From: Apoderus coryli
Lineage: Eukaryota; Arthropoda; Insecta; Coleoptera; Attelabidae
DNA length: 64,000 nucleotides
NCBI GenBank assembly: GCA_911728435.2
Contig: OU452201.1
Span: forward strand, 24,056,001-24,120,000
Direction: 5' to 3'
Program-made: the position numbers and the translations under genes
The notes under the pieces: generated by a model
Databases searched by the model: none
Seen by the model: the letters and a program-made list of their open reading frames with translations, nothing else
Told to the model about the DNA's origin: nothing
Shown: positions 1 to 10,582 of the stretch, one piece after another
How the letters are laid out: each line of letters starts with the position of its first letter
Position numbering within the stretch: the first letter of the stretch is position 1

Positions 1-1330
1 CTTTTTGAATACGATGAAACTTAATTACCTCTTCGGCCTTGTCCCAAATTTACTAGATGTTAGGGCATAGCGGGAGTATAATTTATATTTCAATGCTAAA
101 CCAATAATAAAAATGCTGAAAAGAGTCAACTGATGATTTAACCAAGTTGCATGCTTTAACAAGGACTCCTTGTTCTTCGGTAAAAAATAATGTACCACGG
201 AACAACTATTTCTTGTAGCATATCAGGCCTTAGAAAAAGATTGCGTAAAATGGGTTTTAAATATCACAGAATTGATAAATGTTTATGTAACTAGATTTAT
301 AATTTAGTTAACAATATATCAGCAGAAAATCGACAAATTATTACCTTGACAAAATAAAATGATTACATACACATGACGCTGCAATGCTAGGTTGAAATGT
401 GATAGCGAGACAGACATGAATGTAGAGTGCACTAGAATTGAGTTGCCAAAATTAATTATTTTAAAACTGAATTTGAATCTTGTACTGTGGGTCTCCACAA
501 TTACTTGTTGGCAACTGTATAAAACACTAAAAACTTAAATTGGTTGATTTGAATAAATTAGTGTTTTATATTTCAATATTCCATTAATTTGTTTGTATTA
601 TTATTATTTTTAGTTTTTATACGATTTATTTAATATGCATTATTAATTGACAATAAAACATCAATCAATATATAGGTATAAATATTTTCAAGACGTCCCT
701 GTACCCATTCATTGTGGTTTAAAGATGTTGAAACCTACACAATGATAAGATAAGTTAATTTTTTGCAGTAAAAGACAACCGCATCATCCTTGTAAATTTG
801 GCTAACCGTCTGGCTATCTGGAGAATTATATTTATTTACAAAACATTAAATTTAATTTAGACCAGTTTTACTAATGCATTTAATTATTATTATGAAAGCT
901 AATGAAAATACTGCTTTACTTTTACACAATAAACAGTTTAAGTGCTCTTCGACCACCTGCTAATTTTAATTTTAAAACTCATTTTATTACGCTCTAAAAC
1001 TTACCTGTTAAAGTTAATAATCCTGTTTTCAAATATAATTAATATTACGTTTCCTGGAAAACTGTAAATTCAGGTCACAGCAGAAATTAAATATTTAACT
1101 TAGTAATGGAAATGAGAATAATAGATTGTTTGTTTTTCTGTCTTTCAAATTAGTTTGTCATTGTTTCATGATGGATTTAAATATTAGTTTATCTTGACAT
1201 CTCCAAATTAAACAATAAAGATCGAAATTCTGGTTATGATTAGTGTAGACTGTGACATCGTTTTATTGGAATTATTACAAAAGTCTCCTAGAGACATTTA
1301 TTGCGCTCCACAACTCATTCTATGTAAAAT
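1..1330. other. AT-rich intergenic stretch, nothing recognised
   Basis: No open frame, transposon terminus, tRNA or splice-flanked exon could be recognised on either strand. The stretch is very AT-rich with scattered short T and A runs. Confidence 0.5.
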
Positions 1331-1545
1331 ACAGCGTGCCCCAAATGAAATTTGCACCGCCCACAACCTTTAAAACGGTTCAGATATTTAAAAAATGCTG
1401 AAACACGTCAATTTTTATCAAATTTTTTAAATTGTCATCCCTCTGCCGCCCAGAACTATCCGTTCAATAATTTTAAATGGCAAGAGAGGTCGATTGACAT
1501 ATCATTGTGTGCTTTCATTTTCTATGCAACCATGCTTTCTTAAAC
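1331..1545. repeat. Probable terminal part of a DNA transposon
   Basis: The stretch opens with ACAGCGTGCCCCAAATG, which resembles the ACAGGGTG(C/T)CC ends common to insect mariner-type elements, and continues with a block of less AT-rich sequence. The short open frame over it (1352-1543) has no recognisable protein similarity and is probably chance. No matching opposite terminus was found nearby, so this is a truncated end at best. Confidence 0.25.
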
Positions 1546-1640
1546 CTCAAACAATTTGTTTTGAAATCACGAAATTATTTATGCTCAATGAAATTCTTAC
1601 CTGTGTCAATTCGGATAATTCGTGGAAATTGTTAACAAGT

Positions 1641-1882
1641 AAAAGGAATATATTCAACATAAGTAGTTGACACTGTATAATATAAATATAGAAACATGAA
1701 ATAAACTAATATTGTATACGAACTGAAAAAAATTCCACGGTAGTTCAATTGGTTAGAATACCTGATCGGCATTCGGGAGATGTTGGGTTCGAATCCCACT
1801 TGTGACACGGAATTTTTTTCAGTTCGTATAAAATATTAGTTTATTTCATGCCAACTACTTATGTTGAATTGATTCCTTTCAT
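1641..1882. repeat. Long inverted repeat enclosing a tRNA-like sequence
   Basis: The left arm (about 1641-1736) and right arm (1809-1882) are complementary: both contain the segments TTCAACATAAGTAGTTG, CATGAAATAAACTAATAT and CGAACTGAAAAAAATTCC in mirrored order. The left arm carries an extra block of about 25 bases (around 1671-1695) absent from the right arm. The loop between the arms is 72 bases and is almost exactly the tRNA-like sequence at 1734-1807. Read as one unit this is a foldback element, or a hairpin made by duplication of a tRNA 5' flank. Confidence 0.75.
1734..1807 (+). tRNA. tRNA-like sequence (Ala-GGC-like anticodon), probably a pseudogene
   Basis: An A box (TAGTTCAATTGG, 1741-1752) and a perfect B box (GGTTCGAATCC, 1786-1796) are correctly spaced. 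The anticodon stem CCTGA/TCGGG pairs fully with one G-T wobble around a 7-base loop TCGGCAT, giving anticodon GGC, but position 33 is C instead of the near-invariant T. The T stem has one mismatch. The acceptor stem is poor (about five of seven positions with wobbles). These defects favour a tRNA pseudogene or the head of a tRNA-derived element over a working tRNA, although the internal pol III promoter looks intact. It fills the loop of the surrounding inverted repeat. Confidence 0.6.
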
Positions 1883-1885
1883 TTA

Positions 1886-2468
1886 TCTGGTGTTTGCAGC
1901 TTTCAATGAGAAATAACAATGCGTTGTGGCAGTATGTAGTTTGTACACACTTATCACTACTAGTTTTATAAAAAGAGGGCTGTTCACGTCCCAAAAATAG
2001 AACCAATTAGTATCTCTATACGAATCCCGCCATTTTTACCAGCGGTGAGAGTCCAAACAAATCACTTTATTTTATGCGGTATTGTAACTGTTTAAATTAA
2101 GCTCAATAAGCACTGATTGAATTAGACGGCGTGTTACACTGTAATAATGTAAACAAACACACAAACCGACTGAAACTCGACGTTGCCAAATATATTGTTT
2201 CCTGGCTTGTCTAAAGAAGGCTGTAGCAGAATGCAGAGGCCAAAATGTCGGTTCCTCACAATTTAAGATTGACAAAAGAAGTTCACAGTCTAAAACAAAT
2301 TCCTACAAACAAAGACAGAGTGTTAGTAATTATTTATATCAATTATCAAACTTAACTATGAATTAAAATATCTTCTTGGTAGAAAATTGATAATTTAATT
2401 GCACAAAACGGTGATATACAGGGTCAGCGATTTGTTGCCTCAATATTTTTTTTATTTAATTAATTGGA
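1886..2468. other. Intergenic stretch, nothing firm
   Basis: No supported gene. A possible element edge (ACAGGGTCAGCGATTTG near 2418) lies close to the LINE tail, without a partner. Confidence 0.4.
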
Positions 2469-3450
2469 TCAATAATAATAATAATAATAATAAATGGTCT
2501 TTATTTTTAACTCGGCGAATTTCAGCAAGCTGTTTTTAACCGAGCATGCATACAACAATCAAATACAATATCAAATTACATTGTGAATAATAAATCATAA
2601 AAAATTCTAAGTATTTATCACATACCAAAAATTTACCTGTACTAAATTAAATATTGTAATAACACAGTTAGCCAAGCAGGCGAAAAAGAAACAGAAAACA
2701 AATAAAATCAAGAAAATGAGGAAAAATCAAAATGAGGAAAAATGAAAACGAAATAAAATCAACAAAATGAAATTCACAACGTACCATCGCTACCCACTCT
2801 TATCCAACAGATATTTCTTGAGTTTCTTTCTAAAGCTTGCTATCCCCAAAGAACTCAGAGACGTTGGCAACCGATTGTACAACCGAACTCCAATATATGA
2901 GAAAGATCTCTGAAAAAGGGCTGTATTATGTTTAGGTGTACTCAGGAGGTGGCGATATCTTGTGTCTCTGTCATGAGTCGCGTACACATAAGACAATTTG
3001 TTCCTTAAATACGACGGAAAATTCATTGTTAATATCTTGTTTACCATGCAAGCGATATGCAAGTCTCTACGTTCAGTCATTCGTAGCCACCGTAGCTCTC
3101 TCAATTTATCGCTTACATGGTCACGCGCCCTAAGACCAAACACAAAACGAACATACGAGTTTTGGATTTTTTGTATTTTATAACTGCTCTTATTATCTAA
3201 ACATGGACCATAAATGACATCTCTAAAATTACAATGGCTCAAAACCAAATTTTCGCACAGCTGCTTTTTAATTTAACATTTAGTAAGTGTCTACTGCGAA
3301 ACAAGTTCCGTAAAGTCATAAATGATCTCTGAACAATTTTGTTAACATGCGTTCGGAATCTCAATCTTTCATCAAACGTAATACCCAAGTTGTTTACCTC
3401 AATCGGTATTGAATATAAAATTTGTACAATTTTCAAATATTTTTCGTTTT
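2469..3450 (-). mobile_element. 5'-truncated non-LTR retrotransposon, minus strand
   Basis: On the minus strand the element runs from a reverse transcriptase C-terminal region (3436-2790), through a non-coding 3' region, to the end sequence AATAAAGACCATTTATT followed by an (ATT)n tail at 2495-2469. The same layout and end sequence occur in the plus-strand copy ending near 10580, so the two belong to one family. Everything upstream of the end of the RT domain is missing, as expected from 5' truncation during target-primed reverse transcription. Confidence 0.75.
2790..3436 (-). pseudogene. LINE reverse transcriptase, C-terminal part, frameshifted
   Basis: Two minus-strand frames join near 3245. 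The upstream frame (3436-3239) carries a LGITFDERLRFRTHV segment typical of the stretch after the RT palm. The downstream frame (3248-2790, 152 residues) carries DVIYGPCLD, a string of LRELRWLRMTERRD type, and the ALFQRSFSYIGVRLYNRLP terminal motif. These match position by position the protein at 9518-10240 (LGVITDTDLRCREHV, DFVYGPMLD, SLFQRSFTYNAIRLYN). The overlap of the two frames marks a single frameshift. The catalytic palm is absent, so the copy is dead. Confidence 0.75.
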
Positions 3451-3867
3451 TTAAGGTAGTCTATTGGTGTCTTGTTTATCAATATTTCACAATATGATCC
3501 TTACCTAGCAAAACAACATTGACACAATCCAATTGAGCACATCTCGGGTACAAATAACATTCGATTTTGCGATGTATTTCAATTAGGCTTTTAAAGGTCA
3601 TGGTGAAACCGATAAATCCGAAAATCTAGGGTTTTTCGTGGATAGTAACTGTTACGACCGAATTAATTAAAACAATATTTAGAAACATCTACCGTTTTTG
3701 AAAGAACGTCCACAGAAGTCCAGAACGATTTATGAGATTTTATACTGAGCATTTCGCAATAGTAACGGATGCAGCGACAGATGATGTTTTTACGAAGTAT
3801 TATTTAGTTGCAGTATTTAGGCACCTACAGCACCTATATTTTTGCTACCACTGATTATTAGTTATTA

Positions 3868-4267
3868 GTGTTTAAACATTCATTTATTCTTCCTTCCAGC
3901 TCGGGGGTTCCACAGGGCTCCAATCTCGGTCCTTTGTTGTTCAATATTCCCATTAATGACCTAATTGAGTCTTTTACGTGTGGTAGGCTTGCTTATGCTG
4001 ACGATCTTAAGATCTTCCAGCCCATTAATTCCCTGAATGACTGCGATCATCTGCAGAGTAATTTGAACACTCTGTGTACCTGGTGCACGGACAATCGTTT
4101 AGAGCTTAATGTATCTAAATGCAAGATTGTTAGCTATTCCAGACTAAAGAACGCATCGAATTTTGATTATCAATTGAACAATGAGTCCTTGGAAAGGCTC
4201 AGCGAAATGAAAGATTTGGGTGTTGTCTTCGCCAGTGAATTTACATTTATCCACGGTCCCGTCAGTG
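3868..4267 (+). pseudogene. Jockey-like LINE reverse transcriptase, part 1 of a split copy
   Basis: The frame encodes the RT catalytic region: SGVPQGSNLGPLLFN (motif B), then AYADDLKIF (the catalytic YADD box) and LELNVSKCKIVSYSR, ending in KDLGVVFASEFTFIH. In intact relatives this last motif is followed by a HIDL-type segment and the thumb; here it stops at a run of TAA repeats, the poly-trinucleotide tail of the minus-strand LINE at 4268-6770. The missing continuation (ANRMLAFIIRNCRQFND) reappears at 6771. The two halves therefore belong to one older LINE copy that served as insertion target. The 5' end is also missing. A close relative lies at 55125-57790. Confidence 0.8.
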
Positions 4268-6770
4268 TAGTATAATAATAATAATAATAATAATAATAAT
4301 CTTTATTCATCAGGTACAACAATAGTACATAGAATGTGTCAAAAACTTCACAAATAGCAATTCTCAAAATGACTATAATTACAATTACACAACCAGCACG
4401 TTAATATCTACAATCTACAAAAATAAATAAAAAAATACAGTAATATTTACATTGACAAACAACAATTATATCGAACAATCACTTTAACAATTAAGTATGT
4501 CCAAAATATTCATTCAACGAATAAAAACTGTGCTGTAAAAGCCAAGCCTTAACGCCGCATTTAAATTTTCTTGAACCAGGGATAACTTTCAGATGCCGAG
4601 GCAGATGGTTAAAAATCTTGATAGGCATTACCAAAGAACTATTTGCCGATAGGGAGAGTCTGTGAGCAGGTAGTCTTAAATTCAGCTTATGTCTTAGCTC
4701 ATAATTGGATATCTGGCTTGTGCTTTCAAATTTATCGATGTTAGAATAAACATAGAACGCACTCTCCAATATATAAATTGAGGTAACAGTTAAAATATGT
4801 AAGGTCTTAAACAATTGGCGGCAGGGAAATCTCGCAGATTTAAATGACATTGTCCTAATGATCCTCTTTTGTAAAATTAGTAGTTCGTCCGTGCGTCGCG
4901 AGTTACCCCATACCACAATTGAATAGGATAATACAGAATGGACATGTGCAAAATAGAAACATAACAACACATCAAGGGTAACAAAGCTTCTGAGTTTCGA
5001 GATCAAAAACGACAGCCTGCAGAGCTTCCTCGAAACAGTCTCGATTTGCCTGTACCAATTTAGATGCGAGTCGATCTCAACTCCCAAGAACCTCACTCCA
5101 TCTGTCTGCACAAGGCGGCACTCCGAACTCTGGACTCTTACGCTGTAGTCCACCTCCTTAGTAGAAAAATGGACGTGATTAGTTTTCCTCAAGTTCAACA
5201 CTAGGTCATTAGTACCACAATAACCCTGCATATCTTCCAGGCATTCATGCGCCTTGGCACTCAAACCGTTAATAGTATCAGCAGAAACTATTGCTGATGT
5301 ATCGTCTGCAAAAAGAGTTATGTCATGAGCGGATTTTATTAGTGAAGATATGTCAGAGATAAACATAATAAAAATCAACGGTCCCAGCGTGCTACCCTGG
5401 GGAACGCCAACGTTGATTTCACGAACTGACGACTCAAACGTGACACCGTTACGGTTGAGACTTACTTTCTGCGTTCTACCAGAGAGATATGATGCTATCC
5501 AATTTAAAGATGTTCCACGAATACCAGCGTTAAAAAGTTTAGATAATACATGTTGATGGTTTACCGTCTCAAAGGCACGCGTATAATCGAAAAATAAACC
5601 CGAACACTTTTGTCTCCCCTCCAGTCCCCTCAACACATTACCGACAAACCGAATCACCGCATCTTGCGTAGACATGCCTTGTCTAAACCCAAATTGGTTT
5701 TGGCCAAGTATATTGTACCTATTTACAAAATCATTAAGTTGATTATAGAAAGCATTTTCAAAAACTTTTGAGAAAACAGATAGTACTGAGATTCCTCTAT
5801 AGTTTACCACATTTTTTGGATCTTCCTTTTTAAAAATAGGCACAACTTTGGCCAGTTTTAAATCTTGCGGAAATTTACCATCCAGAAAAGAATGATTAAT
5901 TAAATGTGCCAAAATCGGTGCTATGTCTTCAATAACGTGCTTTAAGAGAGAGCAGGGGATACCATCAGAGCCGCTTGAGTCTTTTCGCGTTACCTTCCGC
6001 AGAATCCTACATACTTCCACTTCATGTACAGGGTGCAGAAAAAAAGTTTTACTATTAAATAGCGGTATCTCACGGTTCAATGAGTGATTGTTCGGTCTGA
6101 CCAAATTCTTAACCGAGTCAGTGAAATAGTCGTTAAACATATCCGCTGCATGCTCATCACAGGGATACTCTCGTTCATCTCCGTCCGTAAACGCAGAAGG
6201 ATATCGATTATCTTCACCCAAATTAACCTCGTCCTTGATTATTGTCCAACACATTTTTGATCTATTACGCGACGCATAGAATCGTGAGTTGTTAAAAGAC
6301 TTCTTCGCGTCAACTATTCGTTTTTTGTGTTTTTTATATAAGACCGTGTAAAGTTCTTTAATATTCTGATTTTTAGAAATTTTATATTGAAAATCCAACA
6401 TCCTAAGAAACTCTCCCTCAGATATAATATCGTCTGTCACCCAACAATTGTGTGATATTTTGTTTTTCATTTTAACAGACTTTAAGGGAAAACACAGATC
6501 CAATATGCTATCTAACTCTTTATTAAAATGTGTAAACTTCGCATCAACCCCAGCAGCATCTAACACGCCGTCCCACGTCTCATGAGATATACGGTATTTA
6601 AACATCTCAATACCAAATAGATCATTAAAATATCTTTTATTGACATACTTAACATTAGTGTCATTTATGGATCTTAAAATACTAAAATTTACAATCTGAT
6701 AAAAATGATCGGATATGTCGGTATTCCGTACAAGGGATGTCACATGATCATTGTAGAAATTACAAGTATT
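4268..6770 (-). mobile_element. Non-LTR retrotransposon inserted into an older LINE
   Basis: A minus-strand LINE occupies the gap between the two halves of the plus-strand Jockey-like copy. It ends on the minus strand with AAAGATTATTATT and a TTA repeat run (4303-4268) and starts near 6770, where the host RT frame resumes. The endonuclease half is missing (5' truncation), while the remainder of the protein is uninterrupted, which suggests a fairly young insertion. A clear target-site duplication was not identified by eye. Confidence 0.8.
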
Positions 6771-6833
6771 GAGCGCAAATAGAATGTTGGCTTTTATTAT
6801 TAGGAATTGTCGGCAATTCAACGATGTTTTCAC
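4491..6833 (-). CDS. LINE reverse transcriptase (5'-truncated, otherwise open)
   Basis: The frame is 780 codons. The first 21 or so residues are antisense host LINE sequence, so the element's own protein begins near 6770. Visible in order: a linker after the lost endonuclease (residues about 60-250); RT entry motifs LAKVVPIFKKEDPKNVVNYR (about 328-346) and GQNQFGFRQGMSTQDA (about 377-392); FFDYTRAFETVNH with the first catalytic Asp at about 416; GVPQGSTLGPL (476-486); LFADDT with the Asp pair at 510-511; then thumb and the conserved LQKRIIRTM and RLSLSANSSL segments, ending SLNEYF. All catalytic Asp residues are present. The tail motifs fit the CR1/Jockey group, but the clade is uncertain. 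It cannot move by itself without the apurinic endonuclease domain. Confidence 0.85.
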   Translation of the reverse strand: MKTSLNCRQFLIIKANILFALNTCNFYNDHVTSLVRNTDISDHFYQIVNFSILRSINDTNVKYVNKRYFNDLFGIEMFKYRISHETWDGVLDAAGVDAKFTHFNKELDSILDLCFPLKSVKMKNKISHNCWVTDDIISEGEFLRMLDFQYKISKNQNIKELYTVLYKKHKKRIVDAKKSFNNSRFYASRNRSKMCWTIIKDEVNLGEDNRYPSAFTDGDEREYPCDEHAADMFNDYFTDSVKNLVRPNNHSLNREIPLFNSKTFFLHPVHEVEVCRILRKVTRKDSSGSDGIPCSLLKHVIEDIAPILAHLINHSFLDGKFPQDLKLAKVVPIFKKEDPKNVVNYRGISVLSVFSKVFENAFYNQLNDFVNRYNILGQNQFGFRQGMSTQDAVIRFVGNVLRGLEGRQKCSGLFFDYTRAFETVNHQHVLSKLFNAGIRGTSLNWIASYLSGRTQKVSLNRNGVTFESSVREINVGVPQGSTLGPLIFIMFISDISSLIKSAHDITLFADDTSAIVSADTINGLSAKAHECLEDMQGYCGTNDLVLNLRKTNHVHFSTKEVDYSVRVQSSECRLVQTDGVRFLGVEIDSHLNWYRQIETVSRKLCRLSFLISKLRSFVTLDVLLCFYFAHVHSVLSYSIVVWGNSRRTDELLILQKRIIRTMSFKSARFPCRQLFKTLHILTVTSIYILESAFYVYSNIDKFESTSQISNYELRHKLNLRLPAHRLSLSANSSLVMPIKIFNHLPRHLKVIPGSRKFKCGVKAWLLQHSFYSLNEYFGHT

Positions 6834-7318
6834 GGTTAAGCTTTTGTTTTATGCATTTGTTAGATCTAAACTGGAATTTGCCGCAATTATATGGAACCCA
6901 ATATATAGTACTCGTATTAGATCCTTAGAGTCTGTTCAGCGCCGTTTCCTTAAATACCTAGCCTATAAAGCCGACAATGTTTATCCTCCACGGGCAGTAG
7001 ATCATGCGGGTAGATCATGCGTCTTTGCTCTTGCGTTTTAATGAACCTTCTCTCTTGCCAGAAGAAACATTCACGCAGTCAAGTTTTTATACAAATTATT
7101 GCACTACGCCGTTGATCGCCCATATCTATTGGGATGTATTAGATTCCGTGTTCGTGCCGTTCACTGTGGGCCCAGCCAGGACTAATATTTTATTACAAAG
7201 TCTTGTTTACTATATGTGTGATATTTTCAATCGGTGTTGTCGTGATTTTGACATTCATGACTCAACTTTGTCCGCGATTACTAATAGTGTTGATTTGTTT
7301 GAGGAATTGAAAGTATAG
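6771..7318 (+). pseudogene. Jockey-like LINE reverse transcriptase, part 2 of the split copy
   Basis: This is the continuation of the frame at 3868-4267. The first piece (to 7041) encodes FYAFVRSKLEFAAIIWNP and a RRFLKYLAYK segment, the normal C-terminal third of Jockey-type RT proteins. The second piece (7004-7318) continues in another frame with DHASLLLRF and an RTNILLQSLVYYMCDIFNR-type end. A short duplication of TAGATCATGCGG near 7000-7018 causes the frame change. A 3' non-coding region follows, ending GGAATAAATGCTTATTATT around 7535-7560, the poly-trinucleotide tail. Confidence 0.75.
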
Positions 7319-7589
7319 GTACCTTGGACAGAGAGTGTTAATTTTTGATTATTTTTGACATTCCGAAATATTTAATCAATTTTTTTTATTGTTTGCATTT
7401 ATTGTTTTGTTTTGTAACGTAGTTATTTGGTTGTTTTTTTTTTGTTTTTTCCTCTTGATTTGATGTTTTTTTTTTTCAATTAATTCGAAATTGTATTTTT
7501 GATTTTCCTGTAAGTGGGTTTGACCTGTTGGGAATAAATGCTTATTATTATTATTTATTAAAGTTATTGAGAGCCGGTCAGCCATAAAA

Positions 7590-8261
7590 TTTATCTTCTT
7601 TTTTATATCGAGTCCGCCTCTGTGCTCTGGCCATTTGAATGTTTATTATTCTTTATATCCAACTCATCCTTCTACCAAAAGGGATATATACGAAAGAAAT
7701 CTGTCTCATTTCGAGTTCCAGATTCTATTCCGGAATCCAGCAGCTAGGCTATATTATGCTGCCTGTAGTAGTGAGATGAGAAAGAGACGTTCTAATCCGG
7801 GGTTTTAGTACTTTCGGATTTTGACTTTAAGGCAATCCTTGCCAGCATTTCGTTTTCTTTCTCTCTCTGTCTCTCGTCCTGGCGAAGTTAACATTTGACC
7901 GTATTCAACGTATTTATTCTTAGAGGGATTGCTTTTAGACGGCTTTTTCGCTATAATACCCCTTATAGTAGGGTTTCACTTTAAAAAAGAATATAACAAT
8001 AATAGATATGGAGATAGAAGCTGTATGTGGATCCAAGAGATTACGTATATTTTATATAATAGAAACGTGTAATTGATTTAGCGGGAATCAAGTGTAGTTT
8101 TATTTCCGTTAAGATCAACAAAGAGTAACATTCAACTGAAGATTCTCTTTTACACTTTTATAAAATAATACTTATCTACAGTCATTAGTTTCTTGAATCT
8201 TGTATAGAATTTCAATATACCAGGGTGAGGCACGAATTTTATCGAGGTCTATTTAGGTTAT
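7590..8261. other. Unassigned stretch, possible further LINE debris
   Basis: No open frame survives. Around 7600-7640 a conceptual reading includes ESASVLWP, loosely like the LEYASVIWNP motif of Jockey RT, and a reading near 7890 gives TFDRIQRI. This is too weak to call a gene. There is a CT-rich run at 7850-7878. Confidence 0.25.
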
Positions 8262-9506
8262 TATTGCTTGGCAAACGAATCTGTGACAACGAAAGGAATG
8301 CGGACAAAAAAATGCTATATTGCCAAATGTAACTACAAAAAATCACTAGTTCTAGAAAAGAAGTAGTATTAACTTGAAAATCGATTTTTTACAATTACAA
8401 ATAATAATAATGCAAAAGGTCAGTATTTTTAAGTGGTTGTTTGTTTTATTTTTTTTTAATAACTAAAATTTTTACCACTGAATATTAAAATAGGGAAAAG
8501 GAATTACGATCTTCTGTAAAATCTGCAATACCACGCGAAATAGGTGGTTAGACGCCGCCTGAATTATCCTAATTGGTGCGTAGACACTCGCACGTTTTGT
8601 CGCCATGCGCCTGTTGAAGTCGCAATTGGTGGAAACTGAGTTCTTCCCCGCAATTGTTGCCGCCCCTCGTAAGTAATATTGAATCAGCCAGAGGCAAAGT
8701 GGTGTTATTATTTATACTGAGTGTTATTATTTATACTGAGTCGCAATTTTATCAAATATTATATCAAATTATTATTGTATATTTAGTGTTCTGTTACTTC
8801 AGTGTTTTAGGTTCAATACAATTTTTCTTTGTTCTTGTAGAAATATAAGCTTACACATTGTTTGTTGTTTATTAAGGCATCAAAACTGCAAATTTTTATT
8901 GAACATAGTTAGAATTTTGGTATTTTAAAGATTAACAACATAATCGTGACAGAAATTAACACTATACCAAAATTACAGAGTGTCCAAAAATCCTTGGAAC
9001 AATAAATTTTTCAATACCGTTCTCGATTTTTGATATTTCTAAAACTAAAACTATTTTCTCGTATATCATTTAAATGGAACAAAAATATGCAATTTTATTG
9101 GCTAAAAAAATCAGGGTAGTTTGTAGTTTCCGTAAATGTGCGACTTAAACCTAATAGAGTTAACTTACGCAAAACTTAAATGAAATATATAAGAACCCGC
9201 AATACAACCGGAAATTTCAACCTAACTACATTAACAGAAGTTTTTAATATCCAGTAATGATTGGAATAGTTTTTGCCGACATGTTAAGGAGTTTGAAGAA
9301 GAATTTTGGAGAAAATTGAGCACATTATAATAACTTTAGGACAAGATGACGACAGCGAGGCTGATGATGCTGAAGTTGACGAAATATAACAGATTGTCAC
9401 CTTCTATAAAGTAATACTAATTATGATCGTTATATTTAATCGAAATATTTAAAACAGTTAATTATAGTTTCTAAATGTGACTTAAAGCAACAAAAGATTC
9501 AAGATA

Positions 9507-10582
9507 ATAATTTAAAATTGAATCCATTAAAATCGCATATGTTGCTGTATAGTAATAGAAATGATTCTGAATATCTTAAAGAAAATTTTAAAGTTATGAT
9601 TAATAACAGTGTTGTCCAGTGTGTTTCTTCTGCAAGGAACTTAGGTGTTATCACTGACACTGATTTAAGATGTCGTGAGCATGTAAAGAACATGTTGCGG
9701 AAGTCATTTTCCACTTTGAAACTTCTGTATTCGCATAGACATGTTTTGAACGTTAAGCTCAAGCGTACTCTCTGTGAATCACTGATTTTATCCAATTTTA
9801 ATTACTGTGATTTTGTTTACGGTCCCATGTTAGACGTTTTTGATAAAAGACGTATTCAGGGAGTACAAAATTGCTGTGCTAGGTTTGTTGCGGGTCTTAG
9901 GAAGTTTGATCGTGTTTCTCAAGCGATTCGTGATATGAATTGGCTTAGAATGGAAGACCGTCGTCTCCATCACCTGGCTACGTTTATTTTTAAATTACTT
10001 CATAATTTTAATGCTCCTTTTGATATTAAAAGTAAGCTTGTGTCCAGGAGAGATGTACATGACATTAATGTTCGCCATTTTGATAGACTTACAATGCCAC
10101 ATCATAGAACTTCATTGTTTCAGAGAAGTTTTACTTATAATGCCATCAGATTATATAATACGATTCCCAGTGAGTTCAGAGGGTTGAGTGCTAATACATT
10201 TAAGAGTCGTTATAAGCTACACCTACTAAATAAACCGTGAAACGTTAGATACGTCCATTGTATTTCGAATTTGATTGTTTTAATTTGTTTTTTTTTTTCC
10301 CTTTCTCTTTTGCTACTGTCCATGGGAGATGGAGTTGCGTGGGCTTTGCCTAATATGTTATATTAATTAAATTCATATGTTTTTGTATTTCTTCTTTTTT
10401 GAATTTTTATGTTTCTTTCTGCTAAGTTGTTTTGGCTGCTTCTAAGGTTAAGTAGAGTAGCTTTAAGCTAGACTTCGCCTTTTTAGTGGCCGTGTGTGTG
10501 TTTTTTGCTTGGGTGCTTCCCAACATGAATGTATTTACTTTGCAAATAAAGACGATTTATTATTATTATTATTATTATTATA
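9507..10582 (+). mobile_element. 5'-truncated LINE inserted in DNA transposon copy 1
   Basis: Alignment with the uninterrupted copy (around 17512-17530) shows inserted sequence beginning at about 9507 and ending at about 10582. The insert ends GCAAATAAAGACGATTTATT plus an (ATT)n tail, and its 3' region shares CTAGACTTCGCC with the LINE 3' end at 32930-33210. Confidence 0.8.
9518..10240 (+). CDS. LINE reverse transcriptase C-terminal region (truncated)
   Basis: The 240-residue open frame begins after the catalytic palm. Visible segments: LGVITDTDLRCREHV (about 42-56), SHRHVLNVKLKRTL, FNYCDFVYGPMLDVFDKRRI (about 94-113), DMNWLRMEDRRLHHL, and SLFQRSFTYNAIRLYN near the end. The same segments occur in the minus-strand copy at 2790-3436 and in part at 53042-53377, defining a family with at least three truncated copies here. 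No YADD box or endonuclease is present. The frame is intact to its stop, so the insertion is probably younger than its relatives. Confidence 0.75.
   Translation: MNPLKSHMLLYSNRNDSEYLKENFKVMINNSVVQCVSSARNLGVITDTDLRCREHVKNMLRKSFSTLKLLYSHRHVLNVKLKRTLCESLILSNFNYCDFVYGPMLDVFDKRRIQGVQNCCARFVAGLRKFDRVSQAIRDMNWLRMEDRRLHHLATFIFKLLHNFNAPFDIKSKLVSRRDVHDINVRHFDRLTMPHHRTSLFQRSFTYNAIRLYNTIPSEFRGLSANTFKSRYKLHLLNKP

Noticed and set aside
110..160. A CTGATGA box near 136 as a further hammerhead
   Set aside because: No GAAA box, stem II or stem I partner follows within a plausible distance.
4268..4303. TAA trinucleotide run as an independent microsatellite
   Set aside because: It is the 3' tail of the minus-strand LINE; the same applies to the runs at 2469, 10557, 43484 and 62397.
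5350..5556. Plus-strand 68-codon frame as a gene
   Set aside because: It is the antisense of the LINE RT palm region at 4491-6833.
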